Assembly (NCBI RefSeq): GCF_002024165.1 | Contig: NZ_MWQN01000001.1 | Location: 5,063,501 to 5,127,500 of the forward strand | From: Embleya scabrispora | Lineage (GTDB): Bacteria; Actinomycetota; Actinomycetes; Streptomycetales; Streptomycetaceae | Direction: 5' to 3' | DNA length: 64,000 nt | Part shown: piece after piece, positions 1 through 10,033 of the stretch | How positions within the stretch are numbered: the first letter of the stretch is position 1 | Layout: every line of letters starts with the position of its first letter | Notes under the pieces: model-generated | The model's database searches: none | Told to the model about the DNA's origin: nothing | The model's input: only the letters and a program-made list of their open reading frames with translations | Position numbers and translations under genes: made by a program

Positions 1-975
1 GACCACGGAGCGCGGCATGTCGCCGAGCAGCCAGCCGATCGCCCGGACCGGGAAGGCCAACAGGGTGAACAGGTAGGCGACCTGTACCAGGTCGCCCGGG
101 GCCAGGTTGCCGTGCGAGACCCGGACCGTGCCGACCACCAGGACCAGCAGCACGCCGAAGCCGGGCAGCGCCTCCAGGATCGGATCGAACAGCGCCCGGA
201 CCCGGCCCACCGCGATGTTCGCGTCGGCCAACTCCCGCGACGCCGCCGCGAACCGGGTGGTCTCCTCGCTCTCCCGGCCCAGCGTCTTGACCACGAGCGC
301 GCCGTCGAAGCTCTCGTGCGCGATCTCCGCGACGTCGGCGCGCAACTCCTGCGCGCGCATCGCCAGCGGCCCCTGCCTGCGCTGATAGACGATGTTGAGC
401 GCGGCGATCGCCGGGAAGATCACGAAGCCGACCAGGGCCAGCGCCCAGTCGGTGATCACCATCGAGATCGCCGCGACGAACAGCATCACCACCACGCCGG
501 TGGCCATCGGCAGCGGCGCCACCGGGTTCCACGCCGCCTCGACGTCGGCGTTCGCGTTGGACAGCAGCGTGCCGGTCGGGTGGCGGTGGTGCCAGGCGAG
601 CGGCAGCCGCAGGTATTGCCGGGTGACCCGGCGGCGGAAGGTGGCCTGGAGGCGGTACTGCATCACGCCCGCCCACAACCGCCGACCGATCACGCCGAAC
701 GCCTTGAGCAGCGCGACGCCGAACACCGCCGCGAACGCGCCGATCAGCGCGCCCGCCGTGGTGTGCCCGTCGCGGAAGGCCGGGATGATCACGTCGTCGG
801 TGACCCGCCCGAGCACCAGCGCCGAGCCCACCGTCATCACGCCGTACACCGCGCTCGCGCTCACCGCGGCGGCGAAGATCCGAGGTTCCTCGCGGATCGC
901 GACGCCGAGTACGCGCAGTCCTTGTCGCAGAACGACCTTGTCCGCCACGGGGCTCACTTTCACGCGGATTGCCAT
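1..975 (-). CDS. ABC exporter, transmembrane half (partial, runs off left edge)
   Basis: Only the N-terminal 325 residues are present; the C-terminal part lies beyond base 1. They form a type IV exporter membrane domain. Hydrophobic helices are visible at about residues 33-55, 75-100, 150-195 and 265-285, with the long hydrophilic stretches between them usual for ABC_membrane domains. A nucleotide-binding domain would follow outside the window, so no Walker motif can be checked. The ATG at 975 is preceded by GGTGA; another in-frame ATG sits 18 bases upstream at 993 without an obvious ribosome site. It is divergent from the esterase gene at 1271. The exported substrate cannot be told from sequence. 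Confidence 0.85.
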   Translation of the reverse strand, partial: MAIRVKVSPVADKVVLRQGLRVLGVAIREEPRIFAAAVSASAVYGVMTVGSALVLGRVTDDVIIPAFRDGHTTAGALIGAFAAVFGVALLKAFGVIGRRLWAGVMQYRLQATFRRRVTRQYLRLPLAWHHRHPTGTLLSNANADVEAAWNPVAPLPMATGVVVMLFVAAISMVITDWALALVGFVIFPAIAALNIVYQRRQGPLAMRAQELRADVAEIAHESFDGALVVKTLGRESEETTRFAAASRELADANIAVGRVRALFDPILEALPGFGVLLVLVVGTVRVSHGNLAPGDLVQVAYLFTLLAFPVRAIGWLLGDMPRSVV

Positions 976-1270
976 GGATTCACCGGAATCCATGGGAACG
1001 AAGCCGCCGCGAACGGGGCTGTCGACGATGTTTGTCCGATGAACGTACAAGGCGCCGCCGACCGTGCCGATTCCCCGTCCGCCCCGCCGCCTCGATCCGG
1101 ATCACCGGCCTCCGGGCGGATTGGAGCAGACCATTCCCGCATGTCACCCTGTTTCGGGCGCCCCCCGGCGAACGGGCTCGCGACGCCGCGGTTACCCGCA
1201 ACCAAACCCCGGGTCGGGCTCGTCTCCACGGGCGTGCCCTGACCATGATCGATAGACCGAGGACGCCGCT

Positions 1271-2428
1271 GTGGGCCTCACCAGCCTCAAACTGATCATC
1301 CTGCTGTGCCTCGTCACCGTCGCGGCGGCGTCGGCGGCCGTGTTCTTCTGGCCCAAACTCTCCCGCCAGCACGTGGTGCCCATCCTGGGCCGGGTCGGCA
1401 TCCTGCTGAGCACGCAGGTCCTGCTCCTGGCCACGGTCGCGGTGATCGGCAACCGCTACTTCGTCTTCTATACGACCTGGGACGACCTGTTCGGGCGCAC
1501 CGGCAAACCGGTGCTGAACTTCGGCGAGACCGGCCCCGGCGACATGCCCAAGCTGGTCAAGGAGAAGGGCACCGAGACGATAGACGTCCCGCAGGGGAGC
1601 AACCCCCAGGTCGCGGGCCAGATCATGCAGGTCGACCTGGTCGGACGACGCAGCGGGATGGGCACACCCGCGCTCGTCTACCTGCCGCCGCAATACTTCC
1701 AGGCCCAGTACAAGGACCGGCGCTTCCCCGTCGTGGTCACGCTCACCGGCTACCCCGGCAACGAGCGCAACCTGGTCACCCGCCTGGAGCTGCCCAAGAT
1801 CGCCGCCAACGAGATCGCCGCCGGCCGGGTCCAGCCCACCATCTACGTGATGATGAAGCCGAGCGTCGGCCTCGACCGCGACACCGAGTGCACCGACGTG
1901 CCCGGTGGCCCGCAGGTCGGCATGTTCTTCAGCCAGGACCTGCCCGAGGCGATAAACCAGGCCTACCGGGTCGCCCCGGGACCGCGCGGCTGGGCCATGC
2001 TCGGCGACTCCACCGGCGGCTACTGCGCGGCCAAACTGCCGATGCTCAACTCGGACCGGATCGGCGCCGGCGTCGCGCTCTCCGCCGACTACGGCGCCCC
2101 CGCCGACGGCGACACCGGCGACCTGTACGGCGGCAGCAAGGCCTACCGCAACCAGAACGACCTGCTGTGGCGGCTGAAGAACATGCCCATGCCGCCCGTC
2201 AGCCTCCTGCTCACCAGCAGCGAGAGCGGTGAGCCCAACCTCGCCGACACCAGGGAGTTCCAAAAGCTGGCCAAGCCGCCGCTCAAGGTGGACACCCTGG
2301 TCCTGCCCACCGGCGGGCACAACTTCAAGACCTGGCAGACGGTGCTGCCCGACGCGCTGCGCTGGCTGAGCGCGCAGCAAAAGACCGACCACCCCAAGGA
2401 GCCGGGACCGGTGGCCGCCTCGCCGTGA
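1271..2428 (+). CDS. Membrane-anchored alpha/beta-hydrolase of the putative esterase (antigen 85/esterase D-like) family
   Basis: 385 residues from a GTG start. Two hydrophobic segments near residues 5-25 and 35-60 should anchor the protein in the membrane. The outside domain has a nucleophile elbow GDSTGG with Ser247, and a histidine in PTGGHNF near the C-terminus that suits the catalytic triad. This architecture matches the actinobacterial putative-esterase family that includes mycolyltransferase relatives. Those relatives act on cell-envelope lipids or esters, but the substrate here is unknown. The closest functional statement I can support is a secreted or surface serine hydrolase. It stands alone between a divergent ABC exporter gene and the TIGR03085-type gene. 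Confidence 0.8.
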   Translation: MGLTSLKLIILLCLVTVAAASAAVFFWPKLSRQHVVPILGRVGILLSTQVLLLATVAVIGNRYFVFYTTWDDLFGRTGKPVLNFGETGPGDMPKLVKEKGTETIDVPQGSNPQVAGQIMQVDLVGRRSGMGTPALVYLPPQYFQAQYKDRRFPVVVTLTGYPGNERNLVTRLELPKIAANEIAAGRVQPTIYVMMKPSVGLDRDTECTDVPGGPQVGMFFSQDLPEAINQAYRVAPGPRGWAMLGDSTGGYCAAKLPMLNSDRIGAGVALSADYGAPADGDTGDLYGGSKAYRNQNDLLWRLKNMPMPPVSLLLTSSESGEPNLADTREFQKLAKPPLKVDTLVLPTGGHNFKTWQTVLPDALRWLSAQQKTDHPKEPGPVAASP

Positions 2429-2488
2429 CCGGGCCCGTCACGGGTGGCGCCCCTTGATTTCGTCCGGCGCGGGCCGAAGGATCGGCAC

Positions 2489-3139
2489 ATGCCGACTTCC
2501 CACGCCCGCGCCGAACGCGCCGCGCTCGCCGAACTGCTGCGCGTCCTCGGACCGGACGCGCCGACCCTGTGCGAGGGCTGGACCACCCGCGACCTCGCGG
2601 CCCACCTCGTGGTCCGCGAACGCCGCCCGGACTCGGGACCGGGCCTGGTCTTCAAGCCGCTCGCCGGACACACCGAGCGGGTGCGGCTGCGGCAGGCGGC
2701 CAAGCCGTACGAGCAGAGCGTGCGCCTGGTCGCCGACGGGCCGCCGACGCTGTCCGCGTTCGGCATCCCCGGCGTGGACGCGGCGGCCAACACGATGGAG
2801 TACTTCATCCACCTGGAGGACGTCCGGCGGGCCCAGCCCGGCGGCGCCGAACCGCGCGAGCTGGACCCCGCGCTCACCGAGATCCTGTGGAAGCGGGCCA
2901 AGGGCTCCTCGCGGATCGCGCTGCGCGGGGTGCCGGTGGGAGTGGCGCTGCGCCGCACCGACACCGGTGCCGACGAGCCGGCGCAGCCGATCCACAAGGG
3001 CAGCCCCGTGGTCACGCTGGCCGGACACCCGGCCGAACTGCTGCTGTACCTGTTCGGCCGCAAGGAGCACGCCCGGGTCGAGGTCACCGGCGACCCGGAC
3101 GCGGTGCGGGCGCTGCGCGCGGCCGATACCGGCCTGTGA
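2489..3139 (+). CDS. TIGR03085-family metal-binding protein (DinB/maleylpyruvate isomerase-like fold)
   Basis: 216 residues. The ATG at 2489 has an AAGGA ribosome site seven bases upstream, so it is preferred to the in-frame ATG at 2444. The N-terminal segment ([17 protein letters not shown], about residues 26-45) is the hallmark of the mycothiol maleylpyruvate isomerase N-terminal four-helix fold, with a potential metal-binding His in the DLAAHL motif. Members of this actinobacterial family are thought to be metal- and thiol-linked enzymes, but no substrate is known to me for this subgroup. It lies directly upstream of hisI, 43 bases away, and may share its transcript. Confidence 0.8.
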   Translation: MPTSHARAERAALAELLRVLGPDAPTLCEGWTTRDLAAHLVVRERRPDSGPGLVFKPLAGHTERVRLRQAAKPYEQSVRLVADGPPTLSAFGIPGVDAAANTMEYFIHLEDVRRAQPGGAEPRELDPALTEILWKRAKGSSRIALRGVPVGVALRRTDTGADEPAQPIHKGSPVVTLAGHPAELLLYLFGRKEHARVEVTGDPDAVRALRAADTGL

Positions 3140-3182
3140 ACGCTCGCGCGGCCGGCCCGCGCGGGTCTGCGACAATGCGCGC

Positions 3183-3560
3183 ATGACCGGTGCCTCCCAC
3201 CCGCCCGCGCGGCCGTCCGACCTCGATCCGAGCATCGCCGCCCGCCTCAAGCGCGACCCCGACGGCCTGATCGCCGCCGTCGCCCAGGCGAGCGACACGG
3301 GCGAGGTGCTGATGGTCGGCTGGATGGACGACGAGGCGCTGCACCGCACGCTCACCACCGGCCGGTGCACCTATTGGAGCCGCAGCCGGCAGGAATACTG
3401 GGTCAAGGGCGACACCTCGGGCCACGTGCAGAAGGTGGTCTCGGCCGCCCTCGACTGCGACGGCGACGCGGTGCTCGTGCGGGTCGAGCAGACCGGCGCC
3501 GCGTGCCACACCGGCGCGCGCACCTGCTTCGACGCCGACGTCCTGCCGGTCTCCTCCTGA
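3183..3560 (+). CDS. hisI: Phosphoribosyl-AMP cyclohydrolase
   Basis: 125 residues, a normal length for the single-domain enzyme without a fused HisE. It hydrolyses the purine ring of phosphoribosyl-AMP to ProFAR in the cytoplasm, the third step of histidine synthesis. Recognisable segments are [38 protein letters not shown] with metal-binding Asp residues, and the closing [14 protein letters not shown] with the zinc-ligand Cys residues. The ATG at 3183 starts the conserved length. It lies just ahead of trpE, the common his/trp boundary of Streptomyces-type genomes; the rest of the histidine pathway is not in the window. Confidence 0.96.
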   Translation: MTGASHPPARPSDLDPSIAARLKRDPDGLIAAVAQASDTGEVLMVGWMDDEALHRTLTTGRCTYWSRSRQEYWVKGDTSGHVQKVVSAALDCDGDAVLVRVEQTGAACHTGARTCFDADVLPVSS

Positions 3561-3648
3561 CCGTCCGCCCCCGCCCGTCGCCTCGCGACCGTCCGGCCGC
3601 CGGACCGGTCCCCTCCGCCGACCCGCCGCCCGGGAGATTGCGCTCGCC

Positions 3649-5202
3649 ATGACAACCGGAACCGTCACCCCCGACCCGGACACCTTCCGGGAACTCGCCC
3701 GCGACCGGCGCGTCATCCCCGTCACCCGGCGCTTCCTGGCCGACGGCGACACGCCCGTGGGGCTGTACCGCAAGCTCGCCGCCGAGCGGCCCGGCACCTT
3801 CCTGCTCGAATCCGCGGAGAACGGCCGCTCCTGGTCCCGCTATTCGTTCGTGGGCGTGCGCAGCGCGGCGATGCTCACCGAAGTGGCCGGTCGGGCCCGC
3901 TGGTTGGGCACCCCGCCGGTGGGCGTGCCGGTGGACGGCGACCCGCTGGAGGTGCTGCGGGCCACGATGGAGGCGCTGCACACCCCGCACGGCGTCCCGG
4001 GCCTGGACCTGCCGCCGCTGACCGGCGGGATGGTCGGCTACCTCGGGTACGACATCGTGCGCCGGTTGGAACGGCTGCCCGAGTCGAGCGTGGACGACCT
4101 GCGGATCCCCGAACTGATGATGTTCTTGGCCACCGACCTCGCGGTACTCGACCACGTGGACGGCAGCGTGCTGCTGATCGCCAACGCGATCAACCACGAC
4201 AACCGCGAGTCGGGCGTGGACGAGGCGTATCGGGCGGCGGTGGCCCGGCTGGACGCGATGACCGCGGACCTGGCCCGGCCGACCGGACTGGCCGCCGCGG
4301 CGTTCGAGCGTGCGGCGCCGGCCGAGGCGGTCGGCCCCTGGGGCTCGGCCGAGTACCGCAAGGCGGTGGCCGCGGCCAAGGAGGAGATCCGGGCCGGCGA
4401 GGCGTTCCAGATCGTGCTCTCCCAGCGCTTCGAGATGCCCACCGAGGCCGGCGCGCTGGACGTGTACCGGATCCTGCGGGCGACCAACCCCAGCCCGTAC
4501 ATGTACCTGTTCCGGATGCCCGGCCCCGACGGCGGCGCCGAGGGCGGGTTCGACGTGGTCGGCTCCAGCCCCGAGGCGCTGGTCAAGGTCGAGGAGGGGC
4601 GGGCGATGGTGCACCCGATCGCGGGCACCCGCCATCGCGGCGCCACACCCGCCGAGGACGCCGCGCTCGCCGAGGAGTTGCTGGCCGACCCGAAGGAACG
4701 CGCCGAACACCTGATGCTCGTCGACCTGGGTCGCAACGACCTGGGCCGGGTCTGCGCGCCCGGCACGGTCGAGGTGGTCGACTTCATGTCGGTCGAGCGC
4801 TACAGCCACGTGATGCACATCGTGTCCACGGTGGTGGGCGAGTTGGCGCCGGGGCGCACCGCGCTCGACGTGTTCGCCGCGTGTTTCCCGGCGGGCACCC
4901 TGTCCGGCGCGCCCAAGCCGCGGGCGATGGAGATCATCGAGAACTTCGAGCCGACCCGGCGCGGGCTGTACGGCGGCTGTGTGGGCTACGTGGACTTCGC
5001 CGGCGACCTCGACACCGCGATCGCGATCCGCACCGCGCTGATCCGCGACGGCGTCGCCTACGTCCAGGCGGGTGCGGGTGTGGTCGCCGACTCGTCGCCG
5101 GAGGCCGAGGACGTGGAGTGCCGCAACAAGGCGGCGGCGGTGCTGCGCGCGGTGGCGATCGCGGCCACGCTGGCACCGGCGCACGAGGGCCCGGCGTCCT
5201 GA
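3649..5202 (+). CDS. trpE: Anthranilate synthase component I
   Basis: 517 residues. It converts chorismate to anthranilate using ammonia from a glutamine amidotransferase subunit, the first committed step to tryptophan. The N-terminal domain carries [16 protein letters not shown], with the LLES element involved in tryptophan feedback binding. The C-terminal chorismate-binding domain has [25 protein letters not shown] and [17 protein letters not shown]. No trpG or trpD lies in the window, so the amidotransferase and phosphoribosyltransferase must be encoded elsewhere. I looked for a Trp-rich leader peptide in the 88 bases upstream and found none. The annotated frame starts at ATG 3649. Confidence 0.97.
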   Translation: MTTGTVTPDPDTFRELARDRRVIPVTRRFLADGDTPVGLYRKLAAERPGTFLLESAENGRSWSRYSFVGVRSAAMLTEVAGRARWLGTPPVGVPVDGDPLEVLRATMEALHTPHGVPGLDLPPLTGGMVGYLGYDIVRRLERLPESSVDDLRIPELMMFLATDLAVLDHVDGSVLLIANAINHDNRESGVDEAYRAAVARLDAMTADLARPTGLAAAAFERAAPAEAVGPWGSAEYRKAVAAAKEEIRAGEAFQIVLSQRFEMPTEAGALDVYRILRATNPSPYMYLFRMPGPDGGAEGGFDVVGSSPEALVKVEEGRAMVHPIAGTRHRGATPAEDAALAEELLADPKERAEHLMLVDLGRNDLGRVCAPGTVEVVDFMSVERYSHVMHIVSTVVGELAPGRTALDVFAACFPAGTLSGAPKPRAMEIIENFEPTRRGLYGGCVGYVDFAGDLDTAIAIRTALIRDGVAYVQAGAGVVADSSPEAEDVECRNKAAAVLRAVAIAATLAPAHEGPAS

Positions 5203-5290
5203 CGGAGCGGGATGCTCCGGTGGGGCGCCCTGGTGGGGCGTGGACCCGACCCGGGTCAAGGCCCGGCGAGGCGTGGTTCATGCTGGATGC

Positions 5291-6010
5291 ATGACCGACG
5301 CGAGGACCGAGGCCGGCGCGGCGCGCCGCGGCACCGAGACGGACGACCGATCGCCGGGCGGGGCGCCGACCGCCGAGGCGGCCGAACCCGAGGCCGGGGC
5401 GGCCGAGCCGGTGGACGTCGCCGTGCGCGAACGCAAGGCCGCCCGGCGTGAGTTGACCGCCGCGGTGTTGCTGGTCCTTGCCGGCGCGGCCGTCGTGCTC
5501 TCGGTGGCGGGACGCACCTGGGCCGAGGGCACGGCGCTGGTGCACGGCTCGCACATCGCGGTGCACGCGAGCGGCAACACGATCAACAAGGCCACCTCGG
5601 CGCTCGCGCTGCTCGGCCTGGCGGGGGGCCTGGCGATCCTCGCGACCCGGACCGTCGGCCGCACGCTGATCGGCGCGCTGATCGCGCTGGCGGGGGCCGG
5701 GGTCACGGTGCTGGCGGTGCAGGGCGCTCGCGACACCTCGGCGGTGGACGGCGAGGCGGCGAAGAAGGCGGCCGTCGAGGGGGTGCGGGCGGTGGACGTG
5801 AGCCACGCGGTCTGGCCGTGGTTCGCGGCCGTGGGCGGTGTGCTGATCGTGCTGGCCGGGCTGTTCGTGGTGGTCCGCGGGCGGCGCTGGCCCGGAATGT
5901 CCAACCGCTACGAGGCGCCGGCGGGGCGGGGGGCCGAGGTCCGGCGGGGTACCGCGACCAACGCGGACCTGTGGAACGCGTTGGACCGGGGCGAGGACCC
6001 CACGCGCTGA
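5291..6010 (+). CDS. Trp operon-associated membrane protein (TIGR02234/Trp_oprn_chp)
   Basis: 239 residues. A charged cytoplasmic N-terminus of about 50 residues is followed by membrane helices near residues 55-75, 95-120, 122-145 and 175-200, and a charged tail. This pattern, together with its place directly after trpE, matches the actinobacterial TIGR02234 family of tryptophan-operon membrane proteins. The function is not established; a link with tryptophan or precursor transport is only suggested by location. The start is the ATG at 5291, 88 bases after trpE, so co-transcription is likely. Confidence 0.85.
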   Translation: MTDARTEAGAARRGTETDDRSPGGAPTAEAAEPEAGAAEPVDVAVRERKAARRELTAAVLLVLAGAAVVLSVAGRTWAEGTALVHGSHIAVHASGNTINKATSALALLGLAGGLAILATRTVGRTLIGALIALAGAGVTVLAVQGARDTSAVDGEAAKKAAVEGVRAVDVSHAVWPWFAAVGGVLIVLAGLFVVVRGRRWPGMSNRYEAPAGRGAEVRRGTATNADLWNALDRGEDPTR

Positions 6011-6104
6011 GCACTGCTCCGGGCGGGTGACAATAAGGATCGCGCGGGTGCGACCCGCGCGCCTACGCGTGAGCAGTCAGTTGTGAAGCCGAAGGAGTCG
6101 ATCG

Positions 6105-6314
6105 ATGTCGTCGCAAGCCGGAAACCACGGCAGCACCCCCGCGGCCTGGACCGTGACCATACTGGCGCTGATCGGTTGCACCGTCTCGGGTGTCGCGATG
6201 ATCGCGGCCAACGTGATGCTTTTCTGGGTCGGGGCCGCGGTGGTGTTGGTCGGCTGCATCGCCGGGGCGGGGATGCGGATGGGTGGGCTTGGGGCTGCGC
6301 CCGCGCGTCGCTGA
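6105..6314 (+). CDS. Small HGxxPAAW membrane protein
   Basis: 69 residues with the motif HGSTPAAW near the N-terminus followed by two membrane helices (about residues 15-35 and 38-57). The HGxxPAAW family is a short actinobacterial membrane protein usually found beside trp genes; its role is unknown. The ATG at 6105 has a strong AAGGAG ribosome site nine bases upstream. It follows the TIGR02234 gene by 94 bases and is the last gene before the tandem-repeat tract at 6384, which may mark the end of the trpE transcript. Confidence 0.88.
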   Translation: MSSQAGNHGSTPAAWTVTILALIGCTVSGVAMIAANVMLFWVGAAVVLVGCIAGAGMRMGGLGAAPARR

Positions 6315-6383
6315 CGCACCCGGGCCGTGCGGCGGCCTTTGGCCTCGAACGCACTCGGGCCGTGCGGCAGCCTTTGGCCTCAA

Positions 6384-6642
6384 GCGCCGGCCGGGCTATT
6401 TGGCCTCAAGCGCCGGCCGGGCTGAGTGGGCTCGGGTGTCGGTTGGGTGCTTGGGCTTGAGCGTCGGTTGGGTTGCTTGGGCTTGAGCGCCGGCCGGGCT
6501 GAGTGGGCTCGGGCGTCGGTTGGGTTGCTTGGCCTCAAGCGCCGGCCGGGCTGAGTGGGTTCGAGCGTCGGTTGGGTGTTTGGGCTTGAGGGTCGGCTGG
6601 GCTGTTTGGCTTCGAATGCCCGTCGGGCTGCGTGGGTTTGGG
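6384..6642 (+). repeat. Tandem repeat tract, about 26-bp unit, ten copies
   Basis: Ten consecutive units of 25-27 bases, starting at 6384, 6410, 6436, 6461, 6487, 6513, 6539, 6565, 6590 and 6617. Units begin GCGCCGGCCGGGCTG or the variant GCGTCGGTTGGGTTG, then about ten bases ending in CTCGG, CTTGA or CCTCAA. The two variants partly alternate. A looser pair of units lies just before, at 6320-6383 (CGGGCCGTGCGGC followed by GCCTTTGGCCTC, twice). The plus strand is G- and T-rich, so the tract is strongly strand-asymmetric. No gene is supported in 6315-6755; the reading frames through it are repeat translations. Confidence 0.9.
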
Positions 6643-6755
6643 CGGCTTTTGTTGCTTGGGGTCGTGTGCCGGTCGGGTCTGGGGGCTTGAGGGTGGGTTT
6701 TCGGGTGGTGGTGGGTGGGGTGTTCTAGGGTTGGGTTGTCGGCCTAGGGGGGAAA

Positions 6756-7148
6756 GTGGCGTACGGCTACCCGGGGGCTCCCGGTGGTGGGGATCGGCCT
6801 CGGGAGTGGAATGCGCCGCCTCGGCCGTTCGGGCATGCCGTGCCGCCCTATGGGCCGCCCACCACGCCGCCGCCCGCCGGGCCGCCGCCGGGGGCGCCCG
6901 ACAACTACCTCGCCTGGGCGGTCGTGGCGACCGTTTTCTGCTGTTTTCTGGCCGGGGTTCCGGCGCTGCTCGCGGCGACCAGCGTCAACGAGCGGTGGCA
7001 GCGCGGGGATGTGGCGGGCGCCCGGCTCGCCTCGCTGCGGGCGCGCAACTGGACGATCGGGACCGTCCTGCTCGGGGTGATCTTCTGGACCACTTGGATG
7101 GTCGGCGTCTTCCTGTTGGGGTGGAAAGACACGCTGGGTGACCTGTGA
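6756..7148 (+). CDS. CD225/dispanin-family membrane protein with proline-rich N-terminus
   Basis: 130 residues from a GTG start behind a GGGGGG-type ribosome site. Residues 1-50 are rich in Pro, Gly and Tyr; the rest has two membrane helices separated by a short basic loop (PDNYLAWAVVATVFCC, then ALLAATSVNERWQRGD). This is the architecture of bacterial CD225/dispanin proteins and DUF4190-like relatives, which are membrane-associated and poorly understood. It sits between the 26-bp repeat tract and the DUF2752 gene, probably co-transcribed with the latter (28-base gap to its GTG start). Function unknown. Confidence 0.75.
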   Translation: MAYGYPGAPGGGDRPREWNAPPRPFGHAVPPYGPPTTPPPAGPPPGAPDNYLAWAVVATVFCCFLAGVPALLAATSVNERWQRGDVAGARLASLRARNWTIGTVLLGVIFWTTWMVGVFLLGWKDTLGDL

Positions 7149-7176
7149 CGGCGCGCCCCGACGGCACAATGACTCC

Positions 7177-7608
7177 GTGAGCATGCCCGCCCGCCCCGCG
7201 CCGAGCACCGGATTCCGGCTGCGCAACCTGGCGCTTCCGGCCACGAGCCTGGCGGTGCTCGCGGCCGCCACCACCTATGTGGGCCTGGTGGATCCGCGCG
7301 AGAGCGGCCACTACCCGTCCTGCCCCTACCTGGTGATCACCGGCCTGCCCTGCCCCGGGTGCGGCGGGCTGCGCTGCGTGCACGCGCTCACCCACCTCGA
7401 CCTGCCGGCGGCGCTGGGCTACAACGCGCTGGCGGTCGCGCTCTTCCCGCTGATCGGGTGGTTGTGGCTGCGCTGGGCGGTGCGTACCGGGCGCGGCGAG
7501 CCGCGGCGCACGTTGGCCGATCCTCGCTGGTTGCGGGCGCTGCTCGCCGTCGTACTGGTCTTCTGGATCGTTCGCGACCTGCCCTTCGGCGCGGCGCTCG
7601 CCCCCTGA
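7177..7608 (+). CDS. DUF2752 membrane protein
   Basis: 143 residues with three or four hydrophobic helices. The family signature is the Cys-rich segment CPYLVITGLPCPGCGGLR followed by a His-containing helix (CVHALTHLDLPAALGYN). The paired cysteines could bind metal or form disulfides, but no activity is known for DUF2752. The GTG at 7177 is chosen; an in-frame ATG at 7183 would remove only two residues. It is the last gene before the gap and promoter region in front of trpC. Confidence 0.85.
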   Translation: MSMPARPAPSTGFRLRNLALPATSLAVLAAATTYVGLVDPRESGHYPSCPYLVITGLPCPGCGGLRCVHALTHLDLPAALGYNALAVALFPLIGWLWLRWAVRTGRGEPRRTLADPRWLRALLAVVLVFWIVRDLPFGAALAP

Positions 7609-7704
7609 CGCACAGTGATCGGCGGCGGTTCCGTGAGTCGGACCGTGCGCACGGACCGACCGTGCGACGCCGTATGCTGCCCCCACCTCCTCGGCGGTGC
7701 GATG

Positions 7705-7733
7705 TGTCGGGTCTGTTCGAATCGGCCTATACC
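7705..7733 (+). promoter_or_regulatory. Possible trpC promoter
   Basis: TGTCGG, a 17-base spacer, then TATACC, 51 bases before the trpC start. The -10 is good and the -35 weak. The 176-base gap between the DUF2752 gene and trpC contains no Trp-rich leader peptide. Inference only. Confidence 0.35.
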
Positions 7734-7784
7734 ATCGAAGGGCCGGGGGAGCAGGTTCTCCGGACGAACGAGGGGATGTAGGGC

Positions 7785-8594
7785 GTGACTGTGCTCGACG
7801 AGATCATCGACGGCGTCAACGCCGACCTCGCCGAACGACAGGCCCGCGTATCCCTTGACGAGATCAAGGAACTCGCGGTCCAGGCGCCGGCGCCCCGCGA
7901 CGCGGAGAGCATCCTGCGCGGCGACGGCATCGCCGTCATCGCCGAGGTCAAGCGCTCCAGCCCCTCCAAGGGCGCGCTCGCCGCGATCGCCGACCCGGCG
8001 GGCCTCGCCGCCGACTACGAGTCCGGCGGCGCCTCCGTGATCAGCGTGCTCACCGAGCAGCGCCGCTTCGGCGGCTCGCTCGACGACCTCGACGCGGTCC
8101 GCGCCGCGGTCGACATCCCGGTCCTGCGCAAGGACTTCATGGTGACGAGCTATCAGCTGTGGGAGGCCCGCGCGCACGGCGCCGACGTCGCCCTGCTGAT
8201 CGTCGCGGCCCTGGAGCAGAACGCGCTGATCTCGTTGATCGAGCGCTCCCGCTCGATCGGTCTCACCACGATCGTGGAGGTCCACGACGAGGAGGAGACC
8301 GCCCGCGCGCTCGACGCCGGCGCCACCGTGATCGGGGTCAACGCGCGCAACCTCAAGACCCTCGAGGTGGATCGCAACAACTTCGCCCGGATCGCCCCGC
8401 TGATCCCGGACACCTGCGTGCGCATCGCCGAGTCCGGCGTGCGCGGCCCGCACGACCTGATCGCCTACGCCAACAACGGCGCCGACGCAGTCCTGGTCGG
8501 CGAGTCGCTGGTCACCGGTCGCGACCCGCGCAGCTCGGTCGCCGACCTGGTCGCCGCCGGCGCCCACCCGGCGATCCGGCACGGGCGCGGCTGA
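7785..8594 (+). CDS. trpC: Indole-3-glycerol phosphate synthase
   Basis: 269 residues, the normal length of the monofunctional TIM-barrel enzyme. It closes the indole ring of CdRP to give indole-3-glycerol phosphate. Conserved elements are [15 protein letters not shown] near residue 50 (catalytic Lys), [12 protein letters not shown] (second Lys), [14 protein letters not shown] and [10 protein letters not shown] at the phosphate site. The GTG at 7785 lies behind a purine-rich GAGGGGATG stretch. It opens the trpC-trpM-trpB-trpA cluster, whose later members are spaced by 13, 55 and -4 bases. Confidence 0.97.
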   Translation: MTVLDEIIDGVNADLAERQARVSLDEIKELAVQAPAPRDAESILRGDGIAVIAEVKRSSPSKGALAAIADPAGLAADYESGGASVISVLTEQRRFGGSLDDLDAVRAAVDIPVLRKDFMVTSYQLWEARAHGADVALLIVAALEQNALISLIERSRSIGLTTIVEVHDEEETARALDAGATVIGVNARNLKTLEVDRNNFARIAPLIPDTCVRIAESGVRGPHDLIAYANNGADAVLVGESLVTGRDPRSSVADLVAAGAHPAIRHGRG

Positions 8595-8607
8595 GGGCGC
8601 GGGCACG

Positions 8608-8757
8608 ATGAGCATGGACCCGCGACTGGCCCGGGGCTGCAAGCCCCGCGGCTGTCGCGCGCCCGCCCGCCGGGCGCGTGGCCGCCGCGTGCGGTACGTG
8701 ATCGGCTGCGAGCCCGGCCAGGTGCCCGGCAGCCGATGGCGCCGACACGTTTCCTGA
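8608..8757 (+). CDS. trpM: TrpM, small basic protein of the trp cluster
   Basis: 49 residues, very basic (a cluster of Arg around [18 protein letters not shown]), 13 bases after trpC and before trpB. A small Arg-rich protein with the [12 protein letters not shown]...RVRYVIG...EPGQV pattern at this place is the trpM gene known from Streptomyces trp clusters, where it has been reported to modulate tryptophan synthesis and development. The product has no recognised domain. Its three Cys residues (two in the first 16 residues and one in IGCEPG) could be functional. The start ATG at 8608 fits the expected length. Confidence 0.8.
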   Translation: MSMDPRLARGCKPRGCRAPARRARGRRVRYVIGCEPGQVPGSRWRRHVS

Positions 8758-8812
8758 CCCACCCGTCAGCAACGTGCCGTCCCGCGGCATGCCACACCGA
8801 CAAGGACCCCGC

Positions 8813-10033
8813 ATGTCCAGCACTGCCCCACAGCCGGATCCCTCCGGCCACTTCGGCGTCTTCGGCGGGCGGTTCCTGCCCGAGGCGCTGATCGCCGCCC
8901 TCGACGAGCTGACCGCCGCCTACGAGAAGGCCAAGGACGACCCGCAGTTCCAGGCCGAGTTCACCGGCCTCCTGCGTGACTACGCCGGCCGCCCGAGCAT
9001 CATCACCGAGGCACCCCGCTTCGCCGAGCACGCCGGCGGCGCGCGGATCATCCTCAAGCGCGAGGACCTCAACCACACCGGCTCGCACAAGATCAACAAC
9101 GTGCTCGGCCAGGCCATCCTGACCAAGCGCATGGGCAAGACCCGGGTGATCGCCGAGACCGGAGCCGGCCAGCACGGCGTGGCCACCGCCACCGCGTGCG
9201 CGCTCCTCGGCATCGAGTGCGTCGTCTACATGGGTGAACTCGACACCCAACGGCAGGCGCTCAACGTGGCCCGGATGCGGGTGCTCGGCGCCGAGGTGAT
9301 CCCGGTGGCGATCGGCTCGCGCACCCTCAAGGACGCGATCAACGAGGCGCTGCGCGACTGGGTCGCCAACGTCGACACCACCCACTACCTGCTCGGCACC
9401 GCGGCCGGCGCGCACCCCTTCCCGGCCATGGTCCGCGACTTCGTCCGGGTGATCTCGGTCGAGGCCCGGCAGCAGGTGCTCGACCTGACCGGGAAGCTGC
9501 CCGACGCGGTCTGCGCGTGCGTGGGCGGCGGCTCCAACGCGATCGGCGCGTTCCACGCGTTCATCCCCGACGAGGGCGTGCGGCTGTACGGCTTCGAGGC
9601 GGGCGGCGACGGCGTGGAGACCGGACGGCACGCCGCCTCGATCACCGGCGGCTCGATCGGCGTACTGCACGGCGCGCGCACCTACCTGCTCCAGGACGAG
9701 TACGGGCAGACGCAGGAGTCGCACTCGATCTCGGCGGGCCTGGACTACCCGGCCGTCGGACCCGAGCACGCCTGGCTGCACCAGACCGGCCGGGCGATCT
9801 ACCGGCCGATCGACGACGCCCCCGCGATGGAGGCGTTCCGGCTGCTGTGCCGCACCGAGGGCATCATCCCGGCGATCGAATCGGCGCACGCCCTGGCCGG
9901 CGCGATCGAGGTCGGGCGCGAACTCGGCCCCGACGCGACCATCCTGGTCAACCTCTCCGGGCGCGGTGACAAGGACATGCACACCGCCGCCAAGTACTTC
10001 GATCTCCTCGACGCGGAAGCGGAGCAGTCGTGA
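8813..10033 (+). CDS. trpB: Tryptophan synthase beta subunit
   Basis: 406 residues from the ATG at 8813, which has AAGGA upstream; a GTG at 8774 would only add a basic, non-conserved extension. The PLP enzyme condenses indole and serine to tryptophan. The PLP lysine is in HTGSHKINN (about residue 91), the glycine-rich phosphate loop is GGGSNAIG, and the N-terminal [15 protein letters not shown] is the usual TrpB1 signature. Its stop overlaps the trpA start by four bases (GTGA), so the two subunits are translationally coupled. Confidence 0.98.
   Translation: MSSTAPQPDPSGHFGVFGGRFLPEALIAALDELTAAYEKAKDDPQFQAEFTGLLRDYAGRPSIITEAPRFAEHAGGARIILKREDLNHTGSHKINNVLGQAILTKRMGKTRVIAETGAGQHGVATATACALLGIECVVYMGELDTQRQALNVARMRVLGAEVIPVAIGSRTLKDAINEALRDWVANVDTTHYLLGTAAGAHPFPAMVRDFVRVISVEARQQVLDLTGKLPDAVCACVGGGSNAIGAFHAFIPDEGVRLYGFEAGGDGVETGRHAASITGGSIGVLHGARTYLLQDEYGQTQESHSISAGLDYPAVGPEHAWLHQTGRAIYRPIDDAPAMEAFRLLCRTEGIIPAIESAHALAGAIEVGRELGPDATILVNLSGRGDKDMHTAAKYFDLLDAEAEQS

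Noticed and set aside
3561-3648. Tryptophan attenuator or leader peptide before trpE
   Set aside because: No short frame with Trp codons and no alternative hairpins were seen; the same holds for 7609-7784 before trpC.
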